Counted from the stretch's first letter, positions 15,708-24,538 are shown. The stretch is 64,000 nucleotides of DNA from Micromonospora carbonacea (GCF_014205165.1 NZ_JACHMZ010000001.1:806001-870000); one strand, 5' to 3'. Notes: generated by a model not told the origin, from the sequence alone. Numbers and translations are program-made.

Positions 15708-17078
15708 CCCCTGGTGCAGGGCGTCGACCGCCTTGCGGGCGGCGATCAGCACCGGGTCCCACACCGGCGCGTACGGCGGGGCGTAGCCGAGGTCGAGGGC
15801 GGTCATCTCGTCCACCGTCATCCTGTTCCACAGCGCCACGGCCAGCGTGTCGATCCGCTTCGCCGCCTCCGACCAGCCGACGATCTGCGCCCCGAGCAGC
15901 CGCCCGCTGGACCGCTCGGCGATCAGCTTCACCGTCATCGTCCGCGCCCCCGGGTAGTAGCCGGCCCGGTTCGTCGACTCGGCCCGCACCGACACGAACT
16001 CGAAGCCGCTGGCCGCGGCGTCCCGCTCGCGCAGGCCGGTGCGCCCCACCTCCAGCTCGCAGACCTTCGTCACGGCCGTGCCGATGACGCCCGGGAAGGT
16101 GGCGTACCCGCCGCCGATGTTGATCCCCGCGACCCGGCCCTGCTTGTTGGCGTGGGTGCCCAGCGGCACGTGCACGGGCACCCCGCTGACCCGGTGCAGG
16201 GTCTCCACGCAGTCGCCGGCCGCCCACACCCCGGGCGCCCCGGGCACCCGCATCCGCCGGTCCACCCGGATCCCCCCGGAGAGGCCGACGGGCAGGCCGG
16301 CGGCCTCGGCGAGGGCGGTGTCGGGGCGTACGCCCAGGCCCAGGACCACGACGTCGGCCGGCAGCGGCCCGTCGGCGGTGACCACCGCCGACACCCGCCC
16401 GTCGCGGCCGTCGAGCCCGATCACCTCGACCCCGGTGCGGATGTCGATGCCGATGCCGCGCATCGCGTCGGCGACCAGCGCCGCCATGTCCGGGTCGACG
16501 GTCGACATGGGCTGGTCGGCCTGCTCGACGAGGGTGACCGCCAGCCCGCGCTGGATCAGGGCCTCGGCCATCTCCACCCCGATGTAGCCGCCGCCCACCA
16601 CCACGGCACGGCGGGGCGCGGGCTCGGCGTCCAGCCACTCGCGCAGCGCCGAGGCGTCGCCGAGGGTCTGCACGCCGAAGACGCCGCGCACCGCGGGGTC
16701 GGCCCAGTCGGGCTGCTTCGGCACCGCGCCGGTGGCGTATACCAGCTCGTCGAAGCGCTCGCGGACCTCGCCGCCGCCGTCGAGGTCGTGGGCGACGACC
16801 TCCCGGCGGTCCAGGTCGATCGCGGTGACCTCGTGCCGCAGCCGGACGTCGATGTCGAAGTCGGCGCGGAAGGTGGCCGGGTCGCGGGCGATGAGCTGGT
16901 CCCGCTCCGGGACCAGCCCGCTGATCCAGTACGGGATGCCGCACGCCGAGTACGACGTGAAGCGCCCCCGCTCGAACGCCACGATCTCCAGGTCGGACCG
17001 GTCGCGGCGGCGGCGGGCCTGGGAGGCCGCCGCCATGCCGGCGGCGTCCCCGCCGACGACGATCAGCCGTTGCGCCAC
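15705..17078 (-). CDS. CoA-disulfide reductase-like / single-Cys NAD(P)H flavoprotein
   Basis: A 457-residue FAD protein of the pyridine nucleotide-disulfide oxidoreductase class. It has an FAD-binding N-terminus (VVGGDAAGMAAASQARR), a single redox Cys46 in SYSACGIPYWISG, an NAD(P) motif (AVVVGGGYIGVEMAEAL), a second FAD motif (VWAAGDCVE) and the C-terminal dimerisation domain with GAQIVG. A single active Cys places it with CoA-disulfide, persulfide or NADH oxidase enzymes (CoADR/Npsr/Nox) and not with dithiol reductases. I chose the GTG because an ATG three codons upstream has no spacer to its AGG; a CAGGAT hexamer 7 nt before the GTG also fits a leaderless start. Confidence 0.87.
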   Translation of the reverse strand: MAQRLIVVGGDAAGMAAASQARRRRDRSDLEIVAFERGRFTSYSACGIPYWISGLVPERDQLIARDPATFRADFDIDVRLRHEVTAIDLDRREVVAHDLDGGGEVRERFDELVYATGAVPKQPDWADPAVRGVFGVQTLGDASALREWLDAEPAPRRAVVVGGGYIGVEMAEALIQRGLAVTLVEQADQPMSTVDPDMAALVADAMRGIGIDIRTGVEVIGLDGRDGRVSAVVTADGPLPADVVVLGLGVRPDTALAEAAGLPVGLSGGIRVDRRMRVPGAPGVWAAGDCVETLHRVSGVPVHVPLGTHANKQGRVAGINIGGGYATFPGVIGTAVTKVCELEVGRTGLRERDAAASGFEFVSVRAESTNRAGYYPGARTMTVKLIAERSSGRLLGAQIVGWSEAAKRIDTLAVALWNRMTVDEMTALDLGYAPPYAPVWDPVLIAARKAVDALHQG

Positions 17079-17201
17079 GCCGACCATCCTGTCACGCCGC
17101 GCCCCGCCCCGGGCCGGTCCCGGCGGCGCGGGTGGCGGGCATCCCGGCGGGGGAGAAGCGGGCGTTCACCCTGGCCGGGGGCGGGAGCCCGGCCGCCACG
17201 C

Positions 17202-18341
17202 TCAGCCACGGGTCTGCCGGGCCACGTCGTGCACCACGTCGACCAGGCTGCCGGTGCGCGCGAAGACGGCCCGCTGCCGGGCCGCCCCGGTGCCCTGCCG
17301 GCGCAGCCCGCCCAGCAGGTCGGTCACCTCGGCCAGGTCGCCGTGCCGTTCGAGGGCGGGGGAGAGCCGCTCGACGAGGGAGTCCAGCAGCTCCCACGCC
17401 GGGCGCAGCTCGCCGTCGGTCAGGTCGACGCCCTGACCCTCCAGGCCGTCGTGGGCGGCCCGCCAGTGCGCGGCCACCAGCAGGTGGTGGTCGGTGCGGA
17501 CGGGCGGTCGGCCCGCGGCGATGTCGGTCATCGCGGTCGCCACCAGGGCCCGCACCAGGGCGGCGATCAGCACCGCGTCGTCCACCGAGGGGCAGACGTC
17601 GCCGATGCGCAGCTCCACCGTCGGGTACTTCGCCGACAGCCGGGCATACCAGTAGAGCATCCCCTCGTCGAGCATCACCCCGCTGGCGATGAGCTGCCGG
17701 ATCAGCCGCTCGTAGTGCTCGTGCGACTCCAGGTACGGCGTCGGGGCCACCGACGGCCAGCGCTCCCACTCCACCGAGCGCCAGCTCGCGTAGCCGGTGT
17801 CCGCCCCGGCGGAGAACGGGGAGTTCGCCGTGGCCGCGTGCAGGATCGGCAGCCAGGGCCGGACGTGGTTGAGCACCCGCACCCCGGTCTCCGCGTCCGG
17901 CACCCCGACGTGCACGTGCATGCCGTTGTTGCCGGGCCCCGGCACCAGCAGCCGGAACCGCTCGATCATCCGGTCGAAGCGGGGCTTGTCGACCACCGGC
18001 GGGACGGGACCCTCGACCGGGCCCGTGCCGATCGCCAGCACCCGTACGCCGGCCCGCTCGGCGGCGTCGGCCAGCGCCCGGCGCAGCACCCCGAGGGAGT
18101 GCCGGATCGACGACAGCTCCAGCCCCGGCGGGCTGCCGATCTCGATCTGGCTGGTCTGGAACTCCCGCTCGACCTGCCCGCGCAGCTCCGCCGGCACCTG
18201 CTCCATGACCAGGTCGACGGCCGGCACGGCGGTGCCGGTGTGCGGGTCGACGAGCAGGAACTCCTCCTCCACGCCGACGGTGAGCAGGTCGGTGCCGCCC
18301 TGGGCGGCGTCCCGCTCCCGCTCGACCACTGACCCGCTCAT
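17202..18341 (-). CDS. ybdK: YbdK-type carboxylate-amine ligase (glutamate--cysteine ligase 2 family)
   Basis: A 379-residue GCS2-family ATP-grasp-like ligase. It shows the family start LTVGVEEEFLLVDPHTG, the core NNGMHVHVGVPD, the ANSPFSAGADTGYASWRS block and the CPSVDD motif near the active site. Enzymes of this family join glutamate to cysteine or another amine with ATP, and several actinobacterial paralogues have weak glutamate-cysteine ligase activity, so the true substrate is open. No mycothiol or ergothioneine gene lies nearby. Its promoter would have to lie in the gap that carries repeat copy B. Confidence 0.88.
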   Translation of the reverse strand: MSGSVVERERDAAQGGTDLLTVGVEEEFLLVDPHTGTAVPAVDLVMEQVPAELRGQVEREFQTSQIEIGSPPGLELSSIRHSLGVLRRALADAAERAGVRVLAIGTGPVEGPVPPVVDKPRFDRMIERFRLLVPGPGNNGMHVHVGVPDAETGVRVLNHVRPWLPILHAATANSPFSAGADTGYASWRSVEWERWPSVAPTPYLESHEHYERLIRQLIASGVMLDEGMLYWYARLSAKYPTVELRIGDVCPSVDDAVLIAALVRALVATAMTDIAAGRPPVRTDHHLLVAAHWRAAHDGLEGQGVDLTDGELRPAWELLDSLVERLSPALERHGDLAEVTDLLGGLRRQGTGAARQRAVFARTGSLVDVVHDVARQTRG

Positions 18342-18460
18342 CGCCCTCACCGTCCGTCCCGTGCCGGTCGCGGCACCGTGCCACGACGTCGACGGCGCAT
18401 TACCCACCGTGTCGGCGCGGGAAAACGCCCACCCGCGTGTCGGGCCGGCGCGTCGCGTGC

Positions 18461-18540
18461 AAGGAAGGGCCCCTTGTTAACGCTTTCGGTAGAGAAGGGA
18501 ACCCCTCTCATCGGGGGTGTTAACAGGGGGCCCTTCCTTC
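18461..18540. repeat. Dispersed two-hairpin element, copy B plus an inverted half copy
   Basis: A full copy on the plus strand (18461-18510, core GTTAACGC, right arm GAGAAGGGAACCCCTCTC) is followed immediately by half of a second copy in the opposite direction (18511-18540, GTTAACAGGGGGCCCTTCC). Unlike the other five copies it lies between two gene starts, not at a gene end. Confidence 0.8.
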
Positions 18541-18560
18541 GTCGGGTGGACGGCACCTCC

Positions 18561-18566
18561 TACCCT
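18561..18566 (+). promoter_or_regulatory. Putative -10 element of the small membrane protein gene
   Basis: TACCCT, 7 nt before the GTG, immediately after repeat copy B. Confidence 0.35.
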
Positions 18567-18573
18567 GGCCGGC

Positions 18574-18873
18574 GTGACGGGGCTGCTGCTGGCGGTGACA
18601 GGGGCGTGGGCGTACGCGCTCACCCACCTGACCCTGCTCGCGGACCGTCCCGCCGAGCTGCTCGCCGGGGCGGCCGTGGTCGCCGTCGTGCTGCTCGCCG
18701 TGCTGCTGGCGGGTCGTCCGTCGGCGGCGGCCGGCCCGCCGGGGCGGGGCACCGGCCGGGGCGTGGGCCTGCGCGAACGCGCCCGCCGCCGGGGCGTGCC
18801 CCGGCAGGTCGACCCGGACGCCGACGGCCGTCCCCGCCCCCGCGCGCCGGGCCTGGTCCTGCCGGCCGGGTAG
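18574..18873 (+). CDS. Small two-helix membrane protein next to yidC (DUF6412-like)
   Basis: A 99-residue protein. Two hydrophobic segments (about 1-18 and 27-45) are followed by a basic cytoplasmic tail with GLRERARRRGVPRQVDPDADGRPRPRAPG, a tail I associate with short actinobacterial proteins next to a second YidC, annotated DUF6412. That identification is from memory and moderate. It lies 262 bp upstream of the insertase gene on the same strand. An upstream ATG at 18517 lies inside repeat copy B and is less likely than the GTG used here. Confidence 0.6.
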   Translation: MTGLLLAVTGAWAYALTHLTLLADRPAELLAGAAVVAVVLLAVLLAGRPSAAAGPPGRGTGRGVGLRERARRRGVPRQVDPDADGRPRPRAPGLVLPAG

Positions 18874-18970
18874 CGCACCCCGGGCGGCGTCCGCCCCCCG
18901 CCCCGCCCGCCGGTGGGCCGGGGCGGCAGCCCGCCGTCCCCTGCCGCCGCCCGGCCGGTTCCGCCGTGAT

Positions 18971-19104
18971 CCGTCCCGCCGCGCCCGTCCCCGGGCCGGC
19001 CGGAGATCACGGGATGTCGTCCGTGCCGCCGCGCCCGTTCCCGGGCCGGTCGGAGGTCACGGACAGTCGTCCGTCCCGCCGCGCCCGTTCCCGGGCCGGC
19101 CGGA
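18971..19104. repeat. Three tandem copies of a 50-bp unit in front of the yidC paralogue
   Basis: Units start at 18971, 19021 and 19071, an exact 50-bp period; the last is cut short. The conserved part begins CCGTCCCGCCGCGCCCGT and continues CCCGGGCCGGCCGGA; the first two units also share a TCACGG block. CCCGGG and GGCCGGCC make each unit partly palindromic. The array occupies most of the 262-bp leader of the insertase gene and ends 31 bp before its ATG. Confidence 0.85.
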
Positions 19105-19135
19105 CGCCGCCGGAAACCGGACCGAGGGGTCACCC

Positions 19136-19978
19136 ATGCTCGCCTTCGCACCGCTGCACGCCGCCGCCGGCGTCGCCGCCGACGCCGTCACCTGGCTCGC
19201 CGGCACGCTGCAACCGCTGACCGGCGGGGCCGCCACGGCCGCCGCCATCGTCGTGTTCACGATCGCCGTCCGCCTGCTGATCTCACCGCTCACCCTGGCC
19301 CAGGTCCGCGGGGAGCGCCGCCGCGCGGCCCTCGCCCCGCAGGTCCGCGACCTTCAGCGCCGGCACGCCGACGACCCCACCCGGCTACAGGCCGAGCTGT
19401 TCGGGCTGTACCGGTCGGCCGGGGCGAGCCCGGTCGCGGGCTGCCTGCCGGCGCTGCTCCAGGCCCCCTTCTTCCTGGTGATGTACCGGCTGTTCAGCAC
19501 CGGCGAGGGCAGCACGGGCGACGGCGGGACCGGCGCGGGGGGCGCCGGCGCCGGGCTGTTGGCGGAGCAGTTGGCCGGGGTGCCGCTGGGCTGGCACCTC
19601 TCCGACGGGCTGGCCGGGGCGGCGGGTCCGCTGTTCGGGGCGCTGCTGGCGGCGCTGGTGGCGTTGGCCTGGTGGTCGTCCCGACGCGCCCGGCGCGCGG
19701 CGGCGGCCGGCGCTGCCACGGCCGCCGGCACCGGACCCGGCGCGACCGGCGGCACCCCGGCCGGCACCCCGGCCGGCGCGGCGGCCGCCGGGGCGGTGCC
19801 GGCCGTGCTCGGCCGGGTGCTGCCGCTGCTGCCGTACCTGACCGTGGTGGCGGCGCTGGTGGTGCCGCTGGCGGCGGTGCTCTACCTGGTCACCACGACG
19901 GCGTGGACGGCCCTCGAACAGGCGGTGCTGCGCCGCCCGCAGGTTCGGACCGGGCAACCTCTGGACAGAAACAGTTAA
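19136..19978 (+). CDS. YidC/Oxa1-family membrane protein insertase (second paralogue)
   Basis: A 280-residue polytopic protein. The family core is visible: FTIAVRLLISPLTLAQ with the conserved hydrophilic-groove Arg, RRAALAPQVRDLQRRH on the cytoplasmic hairpin, FGLYRSAGASPVAGCLPALLQAPFFLVMYRLF, and two more hydrophobic segments at about 155-185 and 225-260. A Gly/Ala/Pro-rich insertion separates the last helices. It lacks the long N-terminal domain, as expected in Gram-positives. The usual housekeeping yidC lies with rnpA/rpmH, absent here, so this is probably a specialised paralogue. RBS GAGGGG precedes the ATG. Confidence 0.88.
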   Translation: MLAFAPLHAAAGVAADAVTWLAGTLQPLTGGAATAAAIVVFTIAVRLLISPLTLAQVRGERRRAALAPQVRDLQRRHADDPTRLQAELFGLYRSAGASPVAGCLPALLQAPFFLVMYRLFSTGEGSTGDGGTGAGGAGAGLLAEQLAGVPLGWHLSDGLAGAAGPLFGALLAALVALAWWSSRRARRAAAAGAATAAGTGPGATGGTPAGTPAGAAAAGAVPAVLGRVLPLLPYLTVVAALVVPLAAVLYLVTTTAWTALEQAVLRRPQVRTGQPLDRNS

Positions 19979-20040
19979 CAGTCCTAATAATAAGCGCCAA
20001 CGTTGACGGATGTGAATGCCGTCCGGGCGTGGAGGGCTGC

Positions 20041-21456
20041 ATGAGGCGTACCCGAACCCTGATCCTCACGCTGGTGACCGCCTTGGCGGCGACCGTCGGC
20101 GCGGCCTGGGTGGCCCTGCCGGCGTTCGCCGCCGGGGCCACCGCGACCTTCGTCAAGACCGCCGACTGGGGCACCGGCTGGGAGGGCAAGTACACGATCA
20201 CCAACGGCGGGGCCAGCACCATCTCCGGCTGGGCGGTCACCTTCGACCTGCCGGCCGGCACCACCCTCGGCACCTACTGGGACGCCCTGCTGACCTCCTC
20301 CGGCCAGCGGCACACCTTCACCAACCGGTCCTGGAACGGCACCCTCGCCCCGGGGGCGAGCACCTCGTTCGGCTTCCTCGCCACCGGCTCCGGCAGCCCG
20401 GCCAACTGCCAGCTCAACGGCGCGCCCTGCGGCGGGGGCCCCACCCCGACCCCGACCCGCACCACGCCGCCGGCCACCACCGCGCCCCCGACGACCCCGC
20501 CGGCCACCACCCCGCCGGCCACGACACCCCCGCCCACCACCACCCCACCCACCGGTGACCTGCCGAAGCACCTGCTCACCGGCTACTGGCACAACTTCGA
20601 CAACCCGGCCGTCGAGCTGCGGCTGCGCGACGTGCCCGCCGACTACGACCTCGTCGCGGTCGCCTTCGCCGAGGCCACCGCGACGCCCGGGGCGGTCACC
20701 TTCGCCGTCGACCCCGGCCTGTCCGCCGCCCTCGGCGGCTACTCCGACGCCGAGTTCACCGCCGACGTGCAGGCGCTGCGCTCGCGCGGCAAGAGGGTGA
20801 TCCTCTCCGTCGGCGGCGAGACCGGCCGGGTCGCCGTGAACGACGCCGCCTCGGCCACCGCGTTCGCCGACAGCACGTACGCGCTGCTGCGCCGCTACGG
20901 CTTCGACGGCGTCGACATCGACCTGGAGAACGGGCTCAACCCGACGTACATGGCGCAGGCGCTGCGCGCCCTGCGGGCCAAGGCCGGCCCGTCCCTGATC
21001 ATCGCCATGGCGCCGCAGACCATCGACATGCAGTCCCCGGCCGCCGGCTACTTCAAGCTGGCCCTCGACATCCGCGACATTCTCACCGTCGTCAACACCC
21101 AGTTCTACAACTCGGGGGCGATGCTCGGCTGCGACCAGAACGCCGCCTACCCCCAGGGCAGCGTGAACTTCATCGTCGCGCTCGCCTGCATCCAGCTGGA
21201 GGCCGGGCTGCGCCCCGACCAGGTCGGCCTCGGCCTGCCCGCCGGTCCCGGCGCGGCCGGCGGCGGCATCGTCGCCCCGAGCGTCGTCAACGCCGCCCTC
21301 GACTGCCTGGCGAGGGGCACCAACTGCGGCAGCTTCCGCCCGCCGCGCACCTACCCGGGCATCCGTGGCGCGATGACCTGGTCGGTCAACTGGGACGTCA
21401 GCAACGGCAACGGCTTCGCCCGCACCGTCAAGCCGCACCTCGCCACCCTGCCCTGA
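20041..21456 (+). CDS. Secreted GH18 chitinase with CBM2 module
   Basis: A 471-residue exoenzyme. A Sec signal peptide (MRRTRTLILTLVTALAATVG to the AFAAG cleavage region) leads into a family 2 carbohydrate-binding module (about 35-130; WGTGWEGKYTITN, SWNGTLAPGASTSFGF, paired Cys in NCQLNGAPC). A Thr/Pro linker (about 135-175) follows, then a GH18 catalytic domain with FDGVDIDLE, whose final Glu is the acid/base. It should hydrolyse chitin outside the cell and bind crystalline polysaccharide. GGAGG lies 5 nt before the ATG. It is 47 bp ahead of a second GH18 gene and shares a 35-nt identical stretch with it. Confidence 0.92.
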   Translation: MRRTRTLILTLVTALAATVGAAWVALPAFAAGATATFVKTADWGTGWEGKYTITNGGASTISGWAVTFDLPAGTTLGTYWDALLTSSGQRHTFTNRSWNGTLAPGASTSFGFLATGSGSPANCQLNGAPCGGGPTPTPTRTTPPATTAPPTTPPATTPPATTPPPTTTPPTGDLPKHLLTGYWHNFDNPAVELRLRDVPADYDLVAVAFAEATATPGAVTFAVDPGLSAALGGYSDAEFTADVQALRSRGKRVILSVGGETGRVAVNDAASATAFADSTYALLRRYGFDGVDIDLENGLNPTYMAQALRALRAKAGPSLIIAMAPQTIDMQSPAAGYFKLALDIRDILTVVNTQFYNSGAMLGCDQNAAYPQGSVNFIVALACIQLEAGLRPDQVGLGLPAGPGAAGGGIVAPSVVNAALDCLARGTNCGSFRPPRTYPGIRGAMTWSVNWDVSNGNGFARTVKPHLATLP

Positions 21457-21503
21457 GCTCCTGCCCCGCCCCCACCCCCACCCCCCGGTCCCTGGAGGCC
21501 ATC

Positions 21504-23087
21504 GTGAAACTGCGCGCCCCGACACTGCGTACCCCGAGACTGCGCACCCCCCGCGTGGCGACGTTCGCCGCCGCGCTCGCCGCCGCCGTCGTCGCGGCCA
21601 CCCTCGTGGCCCCGCCGGCCGCGTCGGCGGCCACCGCCGCGTTCGTCCGCACCGCGAGCTGGAGCAGCGGGTACGAGGCGAGGTTCACCGTCACCAACAA
21701 CACCTCGGCCGCGATCGGCTCCTGGAACGTCCAGTTCGACCTGCCCGCCGGCACCACCCTCGGCTCCTTCTGGGACGCCTCGATGACCGCCTCCGGCCAG
21801 CACGTCACCGCCGTCAACGCGTCCTGGAACGGCGCCCTCGCCCCGGGGGCGAGCACCTCGTTCGGCTTCGTCGCCGCCGGCACCGGCGACCCGACCAACT
21901 GCACCGTCAACGGCGGCTCCTGCACCGGCGGCGGCAACCCGTCCGGCCCGGCCACCCCCGGCGGGCTGCGGGTCACCGGCACCACCGCCTCGTCGGTGTC
22001 GCTGGCCTGGAACACCGTCTCCGGCGCGACCGGCTACCGGGTGTACGAGGGCAGCGCCCTGCGGGCCACCGTCACCGGCGCCTCGGCGACGGTCTCCGGG
22101 CTGGCTACCTGCTCCGCGCACAGCTACACCGTCGCGGCGTACAACTCCTCGGGCGAGTCGGCGAAGTCGGCCGCCGTGTCCGCCACCACCTCCGGCTGCA
22201 CGGGCGGGAACGGCCCGATGGCCGCCGCGCCGTACCTCTACCCGGGCTGGGGCGACCCGCCCGCCCCGGCCACGGTGATGGGCGCGACCGGCGTCAAGTG
22301 GTTCACCATCGCGTTCGTCCTCTCCGGCGGCGGCTGCACCCCGGCGTGGGACGGCAGCGGCCCGCTGACCGGCGGCGCGCACGCCGCCACCATCGCCGCG
22401 ATCCGGGCGGCCGGCGGCGACGTCATTCCGTCCTTCGGCGGCTGGAGTGGCAACAAGCTGGGCCCGAACTGCTCCTCGGCCAGCGCGCTCGCCGGGGCGT
22501 ACCAGCAGGTCATCAACGCGTACGGGCTCAAGGCCATCGACATCGACATCGAGAACAGCGACGAGTTCGAGAACGAGGCGGTGCAGGACCGCATCCTCGG
22601 CGCGCTGAAGATCGTCAAGCAGAACAACCCGGGGATCAAGACGATCGTCACGTTCGGCACCTCGACCACCGGGCCGTCGTACTACGGCACCCGGCTGATC
22701 AACCAGGCCGCCGCGCTCGGGGCGAACATCGACACGTTCACGATCATGCCGTTCGACTTCGGCGGCGGCGCGAACATGTACCAGAACACCGTCAACGCCG
22801 CCGAGGGGCTGAAGACCGCGCTGAAGAGCGCGTTCGGCTGGTCCGACGCGACCGCGTACGCGCACATGGGCATCTCCGGCATGAACGGCCTGTCCGACCA
22901 GCAGGAGCTGACCTCCCCGGCCACCTGGACGCAGATCCGCGACTGGGCGAAGGCGCGCGGCCTGTCCCGCTTCACCTTCTGGTCGGTCAACCGCGACCGG
23001 CCGTGCCCCGGCGGGGGAGTGGTCGCCAACTGCTCCGGCATCGCCCAGAACACCTGGGAGTTCACCAACATCACGGCCCGGTACTGA
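21504..23087 (+). CDS. Secreted GH18 chitinase with CBM2 and fibronectin type III modules
   Basis: A 527-residue exoenzyme. Signal peptide (hydrophobic AAALAAAVVAATLVAPPAASA), CBM2 (about 42-140), one FnIII module (about 150-235; PGGLRVTGTTASSVSLAWN to YTVAAYNSSGESAKS), then a GH18 domain of the short bacterial type with AIDIDIENSD, carrying the DxDxE acid. VIPSFGGWSG is the substrate-binding strand. It is probably co-transcribed with the preceding chitinase and would act together with it on chitin. The GTG start has TGGAGG 7 nt upstream. Domain order CBM2-FnIII-GH18 is typical of actinobacterial chitinases. Confidence 0.92.
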   Translation: MKLRAPTLRTPRLRTPRVATFAAALAAAVVAATLVAPPAASAATAAFVRTASWSSGYEARFTVTNNTSAAIGSWNVQFDLPAGTTLGSFWDASMTASGQHVTAVNASWNGALAPGASTSFGFVAAGTGDPTNCTVNGGSCTGGGNPSGPATPGGLRVTGTTASSVSLAWNTVSGATGYRVYEGSALRATVTGASATVSGLATCSAHSYTVAAYNSSGESAKSAAVSATTSGCTGGNGPMAAAPYLYPGWGDPPAPATVMGATGVKWFTIAFVLSGGGCTPAWDGSGPLTGGAHAATIAAIRAAGGDVIPSFGGWSGNKLGPNCSSASALAGAYQQVINAYGLKAIDIDIENSDEFENEAVQDRILGALKIVKQNNPGIKTIVTFGTSTTGPSYYGTRLINQAAALGANIDTFTIMPFDFGGGANMYQNTVNAAEGLKTALKSAFGWSDATAYAHMGISGMNGLSDQQELTSPATWTQIRDWAKARGLSRFTFWSVNRDRPCPGGGVVANCSGIAQNTWEFTNITARY

Positions 23088-23135
23088 GCCGCCCGGTACT
23101 GAGCGCCGGGACGGGAACCCGGAACCCGCGCGCGG

Positions 23136-23807
23136 TCAGCGGCCGGCGGTCACCGACTGCCGGTCGCGCTGCGCGCGGCGGCGGCGCACCTTCTTCGCCG
23201 CCCAGCTCACGACCATCACCCCGAACACGGCGAAGATCGCGTAGTTGAACCAGCTGCTGTAGCGGTCCACCTCCTCCCAGCGCGACCCGAGCGCGAAGCC
23301 GGCCCCCACGATCAGCGCGTTCCACACCCCGCTGCCCAGCGTGGTCAGCAGCACGAACTCGCCCAGCGGCATCCGGTCCGCCCCGGCCGGGACCGACACC
23401 AGGCTGCGGACCACCGGCACCACCCGGCCGATCAGCACCGCCCACCGGCCGTGCCGCTCGAACCAGCGGTCGGCCTTCTCCAGGTCGTCGCGGTCGACCA
23501 GCGGGATGTGGTCCAGCCACCGCTTGAGCCGCTCCTCGCCCAGCGCCGCGCCGAGCCAGTAGAGCACCAGCGCCCCGAGCAGCGAGCCGACCGTCGCGGC
23601 GACGACGATCAGCACCACGTTGAACTGGCCCTGCGAGGCGAGGTAGCCGGCCATGGCCAGCACGATCTCGCTCGGGATCGGCGGGATGATGCTCTCCAGG
23701 GCCACCAGCAGGGCCACCCCGACCGCGCCGAGCGCCCCGATGACGTCGGCCACCCACCCGGTCAGCCCGGTGAACTGCGACGGTTCGACGTCCTGGGCGA
23801 GGGCCAT
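23136..23807 (-). CDS. DedA-family membrane protein
   Basis: A 223-residue polytopic protein with the DedA/SNARE-associated pattern: ALESIIPPIPSEIVLAMAGYLA, the GALVLYWLGAALGEERLKRW helix, WAVLIGRVVPVVRSLVSVPAGADRMPLGEF with the conserved Arg and Pro-Ala-Gly, and GSGVWNALIVGAGFALG. Four to five helices are visible and the tail is strongly basic. Family members are proposed lipid-carrier transporters (undecaprenyl phosphate or phospholipid scramblase activity) at the cytoplasmic membrane. RBS GAAGGA precedes the ATG. It converges on the chitinase pair. Confidence 0.9.
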   Translation of the reverse strand: MALAQDVEPSQFTGLTGWVADVIGALGAVGVALLVALESIIPPIPSEIVLAMAGYLASQGQFNVVLIVVAATVGSLLGALVLYWLGAALGEERLKRWLDHIPLVDRDDLEKADRWFERHGRWAVLIGRVVPVVRSLVSVPAGADRMPLGEFVLLTTLGSGVWNALIVGAGFALGSRWEEVDRYSSWFNYAIFAVFGVMVVSWAAKKVRRRRAQRDRQSVTAGR

Positions 23808-23926
23808 GGGTGTCCTTCCGTGGAGCCGGGGGAGCGGACCGGGTGGGGCCGCCGGGGGATCGGGAGGTGTTACCCACTCCGCGGCCGATCACACCCGCCG
23901 GTGACCGGGCCCACCCGGAGCGGGGC

Positions 23927-24532
23927 TCAGTGCAGGGCCGCGTCCGCCGGGCCGCGCCGCCAGCCGGTGAACGTCACGGCCAGCCCGCCGCGTGACGGCG
24001 AGCAGCAGAACGGCCCGGCCGACGCCTCGGCGTCCGGCGCGAGCGGGGCCACCCGGACCAGCCGCCACGGCTCGTCGCCCGCGCGGGCCCGCACGGTCAG
24101 CGCGTCGCCGGCCCGGCTCACCCGCACGCTCACCGCGCGCCCCGCCCACTGCGGCACCGGGCCCACCGACCAGTCGGAGACCTCCCGGGTGACCACCGCG
24201 CCGACCTGCGGCTCGCCGTCGCTGACCTCCACCCCGGCCTTGACCCAGGTGCGCTCGTCCACCCGGACCAGCACGCCCGCCTGGTCGAACTGCTCGGTGA
24301 AGTCGAGCCGGAAGTCGACCTCCACGGCGCTGCCGGCCGGCAGCGGGGCGAGCAGGGCCGGGCCGTCGTCGTGCACGAAGCCGTAGCTGGTGTGCCGCCA
24401 GAAGTCGCTGCCCGCGCCCGGCTCCACGACGAGCCCCCCGTCGGGCGTCGGCTCGGCCCGCACCGGCTGGTGCAGCCATCCACCTTGCGCCCAGTCGACG
24501 TCGCGCAGCCCCGTACCCGATCCGATGCTCAT
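23927..24532 (-). CDS. DUF1349 beta-sandwich protein
   Basis: A 201-residue cytoplasmic protein. FWRHTSYGFVHDDGPALLAPLPAG, VDFRLDFTEQFDQAGVLVRVD, WVKAGVEVSDGEPQVGAVVT and GPFCCSPSRGGLAVTFTGW are the recurrent blocks of DUF1349, a concanavalin-like beta-sandwich (regulation of enolase 1/YeaR-type). No biochemical activity is known. It is divergent from the GH13 gene, 77 bp apart. A TACCGT hexamer lies 6 nt before the ATG without any ribosome-binding site, so the message is probably leaderless. Confidence 0.82.
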   Translation of the reverse strand: MSIGSGTGLRDVDWAQGGWLHQPVRAEPTPDGGLVVEPGAGSDFWRHTSYGFVHDDGPALLAPLPAGSAVEVDFRLDFTEQFDQAGVLVRVDERTWVKAGVEVSDGEPQVGAVVTREVSDWSVGPVPQWAGRAVSVRVSRAGDALTVRARAGDEPWRLVRVAPLAPDAEASAGPFCCSPSRGGLAVTFTGWRRGPADAALH

Positions 24533-24538
24533 GCCCGG

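Noticed and set aside
19966..20000. ACAGTTAACAG at the end of the yidC paralogue as a seventh copy of the dispersed element
   Set aside because: Only the short TTAAC-containing core resembles it; both hairpin arms are missing.
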